This document shows positions 1 through 5,581 of a stretch of DNA of 5,811 nucleotides, piece after piece. The notes under the pieces were generated by a model. The model searched no databases. It saw nothing but the letters and a program-made list of their open reading frames with translations, and was not told the DNA's origin. The translations under genes were made by a program, and so were the position numbers. Numbering within the stretch: position 1 is the first letter of the stretch; every line of letters starts with the position of its first letter. The stretch is from VAZQ01 sp036522235 (GTDB taxonomy: Bacteria; Pseudomonadota; Alphaproteobacteria; Rhizobiales; Xanthobacteraceae), in contig DATDGG010000573.1 in assembly GCA_036522235.1 (NCBI GenBank), positions 1 through 5,811 on the forward strand, given 5' to 3'.

Positions 1-1377
1 GAGGCGGAGCGCAGGCGCGCGCTACGCAGCGCGCGCCTCGCCTACGATGACGCGACCAAGCGCGGCTATGTCAGCGCCCTGAACGATCTCGCGGTCCTTT
101 ACGAGAACAGCGACGGCCCGGAGGCGAGCAACGGGCAGGCGATCGAGCTGCTTAAGCGCGCCGCCCAGCAGGGCGATCCGCTCGCCATGTACAATCTGGC
201 GCTCCATTACAAGGACGGCACCAACGACGTGAAGCGCGACGTCGCGCAGGCCGCGGAATGGTTCGCCAAGTCGGCTGAAAGCGGCTCGGTGTCCGCCATG
301 GTCGAACTCGGCGACGCCCTGATCAACGGCCGCGGCCAGGCGCAGAATCCCCGCCGCGGCCTGGAATGGCTGCAGCGCGCGGCCGACGCCGGCTCGGTGC
401 GGGCGAAGTTCCTGCTCGGCATGACCTATCTCAAGGGCAAGGTCTGCGGCTGCGGGGGCGAAGACAGCCCCAACAGCCAGCGGCAGGACCCGGACCTGGC
501 GCTGCTCTGGTTCGGCCGCGTGGCCGAGACCGGCGACAGCGATGCGCAGGCGATCCTCGCCCGCATCATGGAGCGCGGCATCGGCCTGCTCAATCCGCAG
601 CCGGAAATCGCCGAGCGCTATTGGCGGCTCGCCGCCTATGGCGGCAGTGCCTCGGCCCAGTTCGAGTTCGCGGATCGCGTGCGGCGGGGATTCCTGCTGA
701 TCAAGCAGGAATACGGCGAACATGAAGCCATTACGCTCCTGCAGCGCGCGATGAGCCAGGGTTCCCCGCAGGCCGCGCTGGCGCTGGCGCAGATCAACCG
801 CAACGGCGAGCTCGGCCAGGAGAAGAAGCCGATCGAGGCCATGAAGCTCGCTTATCGGGCGATCGAGCTTGCGGTGCTGACCGATCCGATGACCGAGCAG
901 GGCAATCCGTTTCACGAGATCGGCGCTGCCCAGCTCCTGGTCGAGATGGCCAAAAGCGGCGAGGCGGTCGACGCGCTCGGGCGGCCGCTCTTGACCGGGG
1001 ACGAGATCGGCAGGTTGGAGCGCTATTACGGGGCGGTCGACCCGGTGACCAAGAAGGTTGCGATCCGCCGCCTCTTTGTGCCGATCACGTGTCGGATCCG
1101 CCGCTCCGGCAACGGGCGCAACGACGTCAGCTGGACCAATCGGGAATGGCTCTGGGTCTGGGATTGGGGTCGGAACGAATCTCCGACCGAGCCCCAGATG
1201 CGCAACATCGAGCGCACGAGCGGCTGCTCCGACAACGACGATCTGCGCAATACCTTGAGCGACGTCTACCAGCAGGCCAAGAAGAACAAGGTCAGCTTCG
1301 CGGACCTGATCGATCAGAAGATCAAGACCGCGCAAGGTCTGGCCGAGCCGGCCCAGAAGGCAGGCAAGCGGCGATGA
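1..1377 (+). CDS. Sel1-repeat (TPR-like) protein, 5' partial, with an unusual Trp-rich C-terminal region
   Basis: The reading frame is open from the first base of the window, so the true start lies upstream; the in-frame ATG at 187 falls inside a repeat and is not the start. The 458 visible residues hold about seven Sel1-like repeats of 36-40 residues (roughly 22-57, 58-94, 95-130, 131-177, 178-214, 215-253 and 254-295). Each begins with a G-[SD]-x-x-A pattern and ends in an amphipathic helix such as ELLKRAAQQ or EWLQRAADA. Sel1 repeats form alpha-solenoids that act as protein-protein scaffolds, often in envelope or signalling complexes. Repeat four carries an insert with Cys149 and Cys151. 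From about residue 296 the repeats stop and a non-repeat tail follows, with Cys364, Cys409 and Trp at 383, 385, 387 and 389. Any signal peptide would lie outside the window, so location is unknown. The next gene starts 32 bases downstream on the same strand. The family call is firm; the specific function is unknown. Confidence 0.88.
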   Translation, partial: EAERRRALRSARLAYDDATKRGYVSALNDLAVLYENSDGPEASNGQAIELLKRAAQQGDPLAMYNLALHYKDGTNDVKRDVAQAAEWFAKSAESGSVSAMVELGDALINGRGQAQNPRRGLEWLQRAADAGSVRAKFLLGMTYLKGKVCGCGGEDSPNSQRQDPDLALLWFGRVAETGDSDAQAILARIMERGIGLLNPQPEIAERYWRLAAYGGSASAQFEFADRVRRGFLLIKQEYGEHEAITLLQRAMSQGSPQAALALAQINRNGELGQEKKPIEAMKLAYRAIELAVLTDPMTEQGNPFHEIGAAQLLVEMAKSGEAVDALGRPLLTGDEIGRLERYYGAVDPVTKKVAIRRLFVPITCRIRRSGNGRNDVSWTNREWLWVWDWGRNESPTEPQMRNIERTSGCSDNDDLRNTLSDVYQQAKKNKVSFADLIDQKIKTAQGLAEPAQKAGKRR

Positions 1378-1395
1378 TCACGGACCGAACACGAT

Positions 1396-1403
1396 AGGTG
1401 GAG
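1396..1403 (+). promoter_or_regulatory. Ribosome binding site fixing the ATG start at 1410
   Basis: AGGTGGAG lies six bases before the ATG at 1410 and resembles the Shine-Dalgarno consensus AGGAGG. It overlaps the alternative in-frame GTG at 1398, which argues against that codon as the start. Starting at 1410 also gives a signal peptide of normal form. Confidence 0.6.
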
Positions 1404-1409
1404 CACGAC

Positions 1410-2618
1410 ATGCACACTCGTTCCTACTGGAAGGCCACATGCTGCGGCGCTGCTTTGCTGGCGCTCGGAAGCTTCATGGCGCCGGAGCCGGCGCACGCCC
1501 AGTTCGGCGGCATTTCGCTCGGCGGCGGCGGCCGCATAAGGCTCAATCTCGGCGGCCTCGGCATCGGCATTGGTGGTGGTGGTGGTGGTGGTGGAGAGCG
1601 TCACTCCCGGTCAAGCCGGCGCGAGAGCAGCAGCGGCGATGATTCGAGCTCCCAGAGCACGAGCAATTCGAAGAGCGACGCGCGCAACGAGCGCGTGCTG
1701 GCTTCGATCGGCGCGCCGCCGAGCAGCGTGCAGACTGCGGTGCTCAAATCGGTGGTCTCCTCGGGGCTTCTCGGTGTCGTGGGTTCGACCCAGGATCTCT
1801 CCAAGGTCGGACAGACCTCCTCCAAGGACGACGACCGCGACTGGACCGGGCGAATTCAACGCATCGTCGACAGATTCAAGCGCGAGCAGGACAAGCGCAT
1901 CACGACGCCGGGCGACGTGACCGAGCACGCGATCGAGCAGTCGCTCGATTCGGCTTTCAAGAATGCCAAGCTCGACACGTTCGAAAGCTTCCTCGGCGAG
2001 AACTGGTCGGCCGAACGGCTGCGCGTGCGCATCCTCGATCGGGTCTGGGCGGAGCTGCCGCATCTGTTCGACGGCAACAACCGCGGCAATGCGCCGATGC
2101 AGGATCTCAACAATCTGATCCAGCACGCCGCCGAATCCGTCTACCGGCGAATCTTCGAGGTCTCCGAGCTGTTGGCCGCCAACCGCAGCTCGGCTTTGTT
2201 CGTGCAACGCCTGTATCAGACCCACGGCGCCCTGGTCGACGATCAGCTGCGTGAGGCCGCCGACGGGATGATCGTCAAGGCGTCGAACGCCGCCATCGGC
2301 AAGTTCGAGGGGGCCTTGCGCCGTGACGAGAACGGCTTCGCGTTGCGCTACCGCGCGCAGCGGATCGTGTTCGACTGTCTGTCCGAGAACGTCGATCGGA
2401 TCACGTCCTCGGAGACCAGCATCGCGACCGCCGGCGAGATCGAGCATAGAATCGACACGACGGCCCGCGCTGAATGCACCGCCTGGCTGGAAAATCAGTT
2501 CGGCACGCAGGCGCGCGGGGTCAATCCGCAGGTGCCGATGCCGCTGCGCGTAATCTGGTCGGCCTCAGGCCCGAAGGACGACCCGTCCATGTACAGCCGC
2601 CCGCGCGGCACGTTCTAG
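1410..2618 (+). CDS. Exported Gly/Ser-rich protein of unknown function
   Basis: A 402-residue protein starting at ATG 1410, chosen for its Shine-Dalgarno sequence; an in-frame GTG at 1398 would add four residues. Residues 1-30 form a Sec signal peptide: basic start (R4, K8), hydrophobic core around 13-23, and predicted cleavage after A-H-A (28-30). C11 and C12 lie before the core and do not form a lipobox. The mature protein opens with a glycine-rich stretch (33-62, ending in eight consecutive Gly) and a Ser/Arg/Asp-rich linker (65-90). A short hydrophobic segment follows (about 110-127), then a charged, mainly helical domain to about 360. Only two cysteines occur after the signal peptide (C323 and C356), so a disulfide is possible in the periplasm or outside the cell. 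The C-terminus is Pro-rich and ends in Phe. I do not recognise a family for the helical domain. It lies 32 bases after the Sel1-repeat gene, probably in one operon, so the two may act together at the envelope; that is inference. Confidence 0.85.
   Translation: MHTRSYWKATCCGAALLALGSFMAPEPAHAQFGGISLGGGGRIRLNLGGLGIGIGGGGGGGGERHSRSSRRESSSGDDSSSQSTSNSKSDARNERVLASIGAPPSSVQTAVLKSVVSSGLLGVVGSTQDLSKVGQTSSKDDDRDWTGRIQRIVDRFKREQDKRITTPGDVTEHAIEQSLDSAFKNAKLDTFESFLGENWSAERLRVRILDRVWAELPHLFDGNNRGNAPMQDLNNLIQHAAESVYRRIFEVSELLAANRSSALFVQRLYQTHGALVDDQLREAADGMIVKASNAAIGKFEGALRRDENGFALRYRAQRIVFDCLSENVDRITSSETSIATAGEIEHRIDTTARAECTAWLENQFGTQARGVNPQVPMPLRVIWSASGPKDDPSMYSRPRGTF
1572..1595 (+). repeat. GGT trinucleotide microsatellite (GGT x7 plus GGA) encoding polyglycine
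   Basis: Seven identical GGT codons followed by GGA encode eight Gly at residues 55-62 of the exported protein. Nearby glycines are mostly encoded by GGC, as expected at this GC content, so this pure GGT run stands out as a slippage-type repeat. Gain or loss of units would change the glycine count without shifting the frame. Confidence 0.9.
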
Positions 2619-2630
2619 CGCCGCCGCGGT

Positions 2631-2680
2631 CCTCATCCTGAGGAGGCCGGCCGCCTTTCGGCCGGCCGTCTGGAAGGAAC
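2631..2680 (+). repeat. Dispersed palindromic hairpin repeat (copy 1), possible terminator of the Sel1 operon
   Basis: The unit begins CCTCATCCTGAGGAG, itself a small palindrome (CCTCA/TGAGG around TCC). A perfect 9-bp stem follows, GGCCGGCCG (2645-2653) pairing with CGGCCGGCC (2659-2667) around the loop CCTTT, and the unit ends CGTCTGGAAGGA. The same flanks occur in inverse orientation at 5451-5495, with a different but equally self-complementary stem. It starts 12 bases after the stop of the exported-protein gene. There is no T-run after the stem, so it is not a classical intrinsic terminator, but it could stop transcription or protect the mRNA 3' end. The match to a Bradyrhizobium-type dispersed repeat is from memory. 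Confidence 0.75.
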
Positions 2681-2791
2681 CTTCGAACTTGGCTTGGATG
2701 CTGTCGCTCCAGGGGCAATCTTGGCGTGTTCAGTGCCATGGAAGATGCTAAGGCTGCCCGATCGGAGATGGGCGGATCGGAGCGCGTGGCC

Positions 2792-3892
2792 ATGATCACT
2801 GAACCGTCCTCTTCGCCTGCAGGCGGGGTGGCTCCCGCGGAAACGACTACCGTTTCGGTCACCGCGCCTTCGCCGCGCGGCCTCGGCCAATTCGCGCTGA
2901 TTTTCGCGCTGCTGGCGCTCGGAATCTGGATCATCTGGGATTTCCTGCCGGCATTGGCCTGGGCCGTCGTGGTGGCGATCGCGATTTGGCCGCTGATCGA
3001 GCGCAGCCGGCTGCGCCAGTGGAACCGGACCGCCGCCGCGGTGGAAGCCACCCTTCTGATCGGCGTCATCCTGATCGTGCCGCTCATCGTTTTGGGCGTC
3101 CAGATCGCCCACGAAGCGGTCGTGACGGTGCAATGGATCAGGGAGGCCGAGCGGGCGGGCATTCCGGCGCCGGAATGGGTGGCGCAGTTGCCGCTGATCG
3201 GCGGCTATGTCTCCGACTGGTGGACCGCCAATCTGAGCGAGCCCAGCGACGCGGCGAGCCTTTTGGGCCGCATCGACCGCGGTTGGTTGATCGAATGGAC
3301 GCGCATCCTGGGGGTCCAGCTGCTGCGCCGCTTCACCATCCTCGCTTTCACGTTCCTGACCCTGTTCTTCCTGTTCCGGGACGGTGAAAGCCTGGTGCGG
3401 CAGACGCTGGTCGTCGTCGATCGCTTCTTCGGAGTGACCGGGACCCGGCTTGGGCCGCAGGTGCTCGTTGCGGTGCGCGCCACTGTCAACGGCCTGGTGC
3501 TGGTCGGCTTCGGCGAGGGTCTGCTCTTGGGGCTCGCCTATGCGGTCGCCGGACTGCCGCGGCCGGTATTGCTCGGCGCCCTGACCGGCGTGCTGGCGAC
3601 GGTGCCGTTCGGGGCACCGGTCGTGTTCGGATTGAGCGCGCTCTTCCTGTTCAGCCAGTCGCAGACCGGCGCCGCCGTGGCGCTGCTCGCCTTCGGGTCG
3701 TTCGTGGTGTTCGTGGCCGATCATTTCCTGCGCCCGATCCTGATCGGGGGCGCCGCCAGGCTGCCATTCCTCTGGGTCCTGCTCGGGATATTCGGCGGGC
3801 TCGAATCGTTCGGGCTGCTCGGCCTGTTTCTCGGCCCCACGATCCTGGCGGTGCTCCTGGCGCTGTGGCGCGAATGGGCAAAGCCGGCATAG
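2792..3892 (+). CDS. AI-2E family (PerM/TqsA/YdiK-like) membrane transporter
   Basis: A polytopic inner-membrane protein of the AI-2E transporter family, whose members have been linked to autoinducer-2 export (TqsA) or to ion antiport; the substrate cannot be told here. Counting 366 residues from ATG 2792, hydrophobic segments lie at about 32-49, 51-69 and 86-108. An amphipathic, probably extracytoplasmic stretch covers 109-175, and further segments lie at about 180-196, 230-253, 257-288, 293-309 and 322-358. Family hallmarks are VPFGAPVVFG (271-280), DHFLRPILIGG (310-320) and the closing G-G-x-x-x-F-G-x-x-G-x-x-x-G-P (335-349). The start is uncertain. ATG 2792 has GGAG at 2779-2782, nine bases upstream. 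A GTG at 2726 has AGGGG ten bases upstream and would give 388 residues; ATGs at 2738 and 2768 have poor spacing. The extra N-terminal residues would be hydrophilic and have lower GC3. The gene lies 15 bases before the MetE-like gene, probably in one operon. Confidence 0.88.
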   Translation: MITEPSSSPAGGVAPAETTTVSVTAPSPRGLGQFALIFALLALGIWIIWDFLPALAWAVVVAIAIWPLIERSRLRQWNRTAAAVEATLLIGVILIVPLIVLGVQIAHEAVVTVQWIREAERAGIPAPEWVAQLPLIGGYVSDWWTANLSEPSDAASLLGRIDRGWLIEWTRILGVQLLRRFTILAFTFLTLFFLFRDGESLVRQTLVVVDRFFGVTGTRLGPQVLVAVRATVNGLVLVGFGEGLLLGLAYAVAGLPRPVLLGALTGVLATVPFGAPVVFGLSALFLFSQSQTGAAVALLAFGSFVVFVADHFLRPILIGGAARLPFLWVLLGIFGGLESFGLLGLFLGPTILAVLLALWREWAKPA

Positions 3893-3907
3893 CACGGACG
3901 GACAAGA

Positions 3908-4918
3908 ATGAAGCTCGGACCCTTGATGGCGACCAGCATCGGCAGCCTGCCGCGGCCGACCTGGCTCGCGGCGACCGAGCGCAGCCGCGCCACCTTCCGG
4001 CTCGAGGGCGAGGCGCTGCGTCAGGCGCAGGACGACGCCACCGTCCTGGCGCTGCGCGAGCAGGAGGACATCGGCCTCGACATCCTGACCGACGGCGAGC
4101 AACGGCGCGAAAGCTTCGTCTACCATGCGGCCGCGACCTGGGACGGCATCGACATGGTGAACCAGCGCGAGAAGGAAACCTACCGCAACCGCAAAAGCCC
4201 GCACGTGGTGCCGCGCATCACCGGGCAGGTGAAGCGGCGAGCGCCGGCATGCCTGGAGGAGGTGCGCTTTGCCAAGGCGCATACGCGATGCCCCATCAAG
4301 GTGGCGGTCGCCGGGCCGATGACCGTCATCGACAGCACCATCAATGAAGCCTACGCGGACGAAGCCGAGCTCGCCATGGACATCGCGACGGCCGTCAATG
4401 CGGAGCTGATCGACCTGCAGGCGGCGGGCTGCGACATGCTCCAGCTCGACGAGCCGGCAATGACGCGTTACCACGACAAGGTCTTCACCTATGGGGCGCG
4501 TGCGCTCGATCGCTGCCTCGAAGGCGTGCGGGTGCCGACCTTCGTTCACCTGTGCTTCGGCTATCCGGGCGGCCTCGCGCTGCAGCACCAGTTCGCCTAT
4601 CCGCAGCTCCTCGAAGCGCTGCTGCAAACCCGGATCGGCGGCTTGACCGTGGAATTCGCGCGCAGCGACTTCGACCCTTCAGTCCTCAAGCCCTGCCGTG
4701 ACCGGCTCATCATGTTCGGCTGCATCGATCCAGGCGACACGCCGGCGCCGGCGGTCGCGGCCGTCAAGGCGCGGGTGCGCTCCGCGCTGCAATATCTCGA
4801 TCCGGAGCGTCTGCTGCTCGCGCCCGATTGCGGGCTGATGACCATCAGCCGCTCGCTGGCGCGCGAGAAATTGCAGGTCATGGTCGAGGCGGCAGCGCAA
4901 TTGCGCCGGGAGCTTTAG
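3908..4918 (+). CDS. Stand-alone MetE-type methionine synthase catalytic domain (cobalamin-independent family)
   Basis: A 336-residue TIM-barrel protein matching only the C-terminal catalytic half of MetE, which transfers a methyl group to the zinc-bound thiolate of homocysteine to give methionine. The four zinc ligands known from MetE can be placed: His214 and Cys216 in VHLCFGYPGG, Glu249 in LTVEFAR, and Cys308 in APDCGLM. The conserved QLDEPA motif is at 179-184, and the N-terminal IGSLPRPxWL (11-20) is typical of the catalytic domain. Full-length MetE is about 750 residues; the N-terminal half, which helps hold the polyglutamyl folate, is absent. The methyl donor is therefore unclear: it could be methylcobalamin, a corrinoid protein, methyl-folate or a small methylated compound. 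Related enzymes with this fold include epoxyalkane:coenzyme M transferase, so the substrate assignment is inference. The start at 3908 has only a weak Shine-Dalgarno (GGACGGA), which fits translation coupled to the transporter gene ending 15 bases upstream; ATG 3926 is an alternative. Confidence 0.87.
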   Translation: MKLGPLMATSIGSLPRPTWLAATERSRATFRLEGEALRQAQDDATVLALREQEDIGLDILTDGEQRRESFVYHAAATWDGIDMVNQREKETYRNRKSPHVVPRITGQVKRRAPACLEEVRFAKAHTRCPIKVAVAGPMTVIDSTINEAYADEAELAMDIATAVNAELIDLQAAGCDMLQLDEPAMTRYHDKVFTYGARALDRCLEGVRVPTFVHLCFGYPGGLALQHQFAYPQLLEALLQTRIGGLTVEFARSDFDPSVLKPCRDRLIMFGCIDPGDTPAPAVAAVKARVRSALQYLDPERLLLAPDCGLMTISRSLAREKLQVMVEAAAQLRREL

Positions 4919-4991
4919 GCCCTGGTCGTGAGATGGTGGAAACATACCGTCCGGTTGGCGCAAAAGACTATCCGCGACTTCACTATCGCAT

Positions 4992-5007
4992 CCTGTCTGG
5001 TGACAGG
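4992..5007 (+). terminator. Weak hairpin after the MetE-like gene
   Basis: A perfect 6-bp stem CCTGTC/GACAGG closes a TGGT loop and can be extended by a T-G wobble and an A-T pair. It lies about 75 bases after the stop codon and has no following T-run, so a terminator role is only a guess. Confidence 0.25.
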
Positions 5008-5213
5008 GTCATGATGCTCGGATGCATCCGCGTGTCGAAACGTCGCGCACAATCTCAGCCTTGCGGGGACGGCGATCATCAATAGCACTGTCGAATCAAG
5101 TCGATTGATGAAGCCTGCGGCCAGCATCCTGGTTTGGGAAGGTCACCCATGCCCGCGCGCTGTCACGGCGTCGCCAAAGTTTCGTGCCCTGTTGGACGCA
5201 ATGTTAAGACAGC

Positions 5214-5219
5214 AGGAGA
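5214..5219 (+). promoter_or_regulatory. Ribosome binding site favouring the GTG start at 5227
   Basis: AGGAGA with a seven-base spacer to GTG 5227 is the best Shine-Dalgarno sequence in the window. It supports the short form of the small cysteine-containing protein over the upstream in-frame ATG (5149) or TTG (5134). Confidence 0.65.
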
Positions 5220-5226
5220 AAAGATC

Positions 5227-5439
5227 GTGTCCATCATCATGATCAGATGCCCCGCGACCGGCCATGGGGTCTCCACCGGCATTGAAGTGGTTGCGACCGA
5301 CCAGCTCCCGATCGTCACCGCCCGGATGGTATGCCCGGCTTGCGGTCGCGTGCACGAATGGACCAAGAAAACGGCGTGGCTCGCCAACGGGGGCGATCAG
5401 TACCGCGGCGAGCAGCGTCGAGAGATCGCCAATGGCTGA
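5227..5439 (+). CDS. Small zinc-ribbon-like hypothetical protein (70 aa)
   Basis: Starting at GTG 5227, the protein has 70 residues. It contains RCPATG near the N-terminus (Cys8) and a CPACG knuckle (Cys36, Cys39) followed by His43. The C-P-x-x-G and C-x-x-C-G spacing resembles one and a half zinc knuckles, so zinc binding through Cys8, Cys36, Cys39 and a histidine (His13 or His43) is plausible. The segment between them, with VSTGIEVV, looks like the beta-strands of a small ribbon fold. I recall similar short proteins in Bradyrhizobium genomes with no known function. Only the strong Shine-Dalgarno sequence sets the start: an upstream ATG (5149) would add 26 residues including two more cysteines, in a stretch that looks less protein-like. 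The stop codon abuts the hairpin repeat cluster. Function is unknown. Confidence 0.68.
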   Translation: MSIIMIRCPATGHGVSTGIEVVATDQLPIVTARMVCPACGRVHEWTKKTAWLANGGDQYRGEQRREIANG

Positions 5440-5466
5440 TCCTTTGAGACGCATCCTTCGAGACGC
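5439..5466 (+). repeat. 14-bp tandem duplication at the edge of the repeat cluster
   Basis: ATCCTTTGAGACGC (5439-5452) is followed directly by ATCCTTCGAGACGC (5453-5466), with one mismatch. The second copy is the outer arm of the inverted hairpin unit, so the first looks like a partial duplication of that arm. It begins at the last base of the small gene's stop codon. Confidence 0.8.
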
Positions 5467-5495
5467 ATCGCTTCGCGATGCTCCTCAGGACGAGG
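5451..5495 (-). repeat. Dispersed palindromic hairpin repeat (copy 2, inverted)
   Basis: Read on the minus strand this starts CCTCGTCCTGAGGAG and ends CGTCTCGAAGGATGC, matching the flanks of the unit at 2631-2680. Its core forms a perfect 7-bp stem (5465-5471 with 5475-5481) around a three-base loop. The stem sequence differs from copy 1 while pairing is kept. Confidence 0.8.
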
Positions 5496-5497
5496 CC

Positions 5498-5539
5498 CTC
5501 ATAGTGAGGAGCACGGGCCCTAGCCCGCGCGTCCCGACG
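5498..5539 (+). repeat. Hairpin repeat variant (copy 3), first of two 42-bp tandem units
   Basis: The unit starts CTCATAGTGAGGAGC and ends CGCGTCCCGACG. Its inner stem is CGGGC/GCCCG around CCTA. The left flank differs from copies 1 and 2 only in the three-base loop (TAG in place of TCC), so it is a subtype of the same family. Confidence 0.75.
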
Positions 5540-5581
5540 CTCATAGTGAGGAGCGCGGGCGATAGGCCGCGCGTCTCGAAC
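5540..5581 (+). repeat. Hairpin repeat variant (copy 4), second 42-bp tandem unit
   Basis: This is a direct copy of 5498-5539 at a 42-base period, sharing CTCATAGTGAGGAGC and the CCGCGCGTC end with a few mismatches inside the stem. It runs up to the stop codon of the convergent peroxiredoxin gene, so the element lies directly in that gene's 3' end. With copy 2 it may act as a two-way transcript end. Confidence 0.75.

Larger units (their letters stand above)
4919..5226. other. Gene-poor leader region between the MetE-like gene and the small zinc-ribbon gene
   Basis: I see no convincing protein-coding gene here; the open frames crossing it lack family features. It contains a small hairpin, CCTGTC-TGGT-GACAGG (4992-5007), without a T-run. 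It also holds a short dyad, ATCAA-n5-TTGAT (5095-5109), that could be an operator. An AGGAGA (5214-5219) serves the next gene. I could not place a sigma-70 -35/-10 pair with proper spacing. An in-frame ATG at 5149 with GGGAAGG six bases upstream could extend the next gene into this region. Confidence 0.5.

Noticed and set aside
22..1335. A 437-codon open frame on the minus strand opposite the Sel1 gene.
   Set aside because: The opposite strand encodes regular Sel1 repeats; this frame is a GC-bias shadow without motifs.
1570..1920. A plus-strand open frame beginning with a polyvaline run.
   Set aside because: The valine run is the GGT microsatellite read out of frame; the rest is Arg/Ala/Ser-rich shadow sequence inside the exported protein gene.
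1611..2447. A 278-codon minus-strand open frame opposite the exported protein gene.
   Set aside because: The plus-strand frame has a signal peptide and a ribosome binding site; the minus frame has neither.
2633..4627. A 664-codon open frame on the minus strand spanning the transporter and MetE-like genes.
   Set aside because: It lies antisense to two genes with clear family motifs. Its translation is rich in Arg, Gln, His, Glu and Pro with no recognisable domain, as expected for a mirror frame in GC-rich DNA.
4828..5085. An 85-codon plus-strand open frame crossing the end of the MetE-like gene into the leader.
   Set aside because: Its first third overlaps the MetE-like gene in another frame, and the part in the leader shows no domain or convincing ribosome site.
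5439..5581. Possible CRISPR array, because several similar units lie close together.
   Set aside because: The units are self-complementary, include an inverted copy, and are directly adjacent without unique spacers of constant length.
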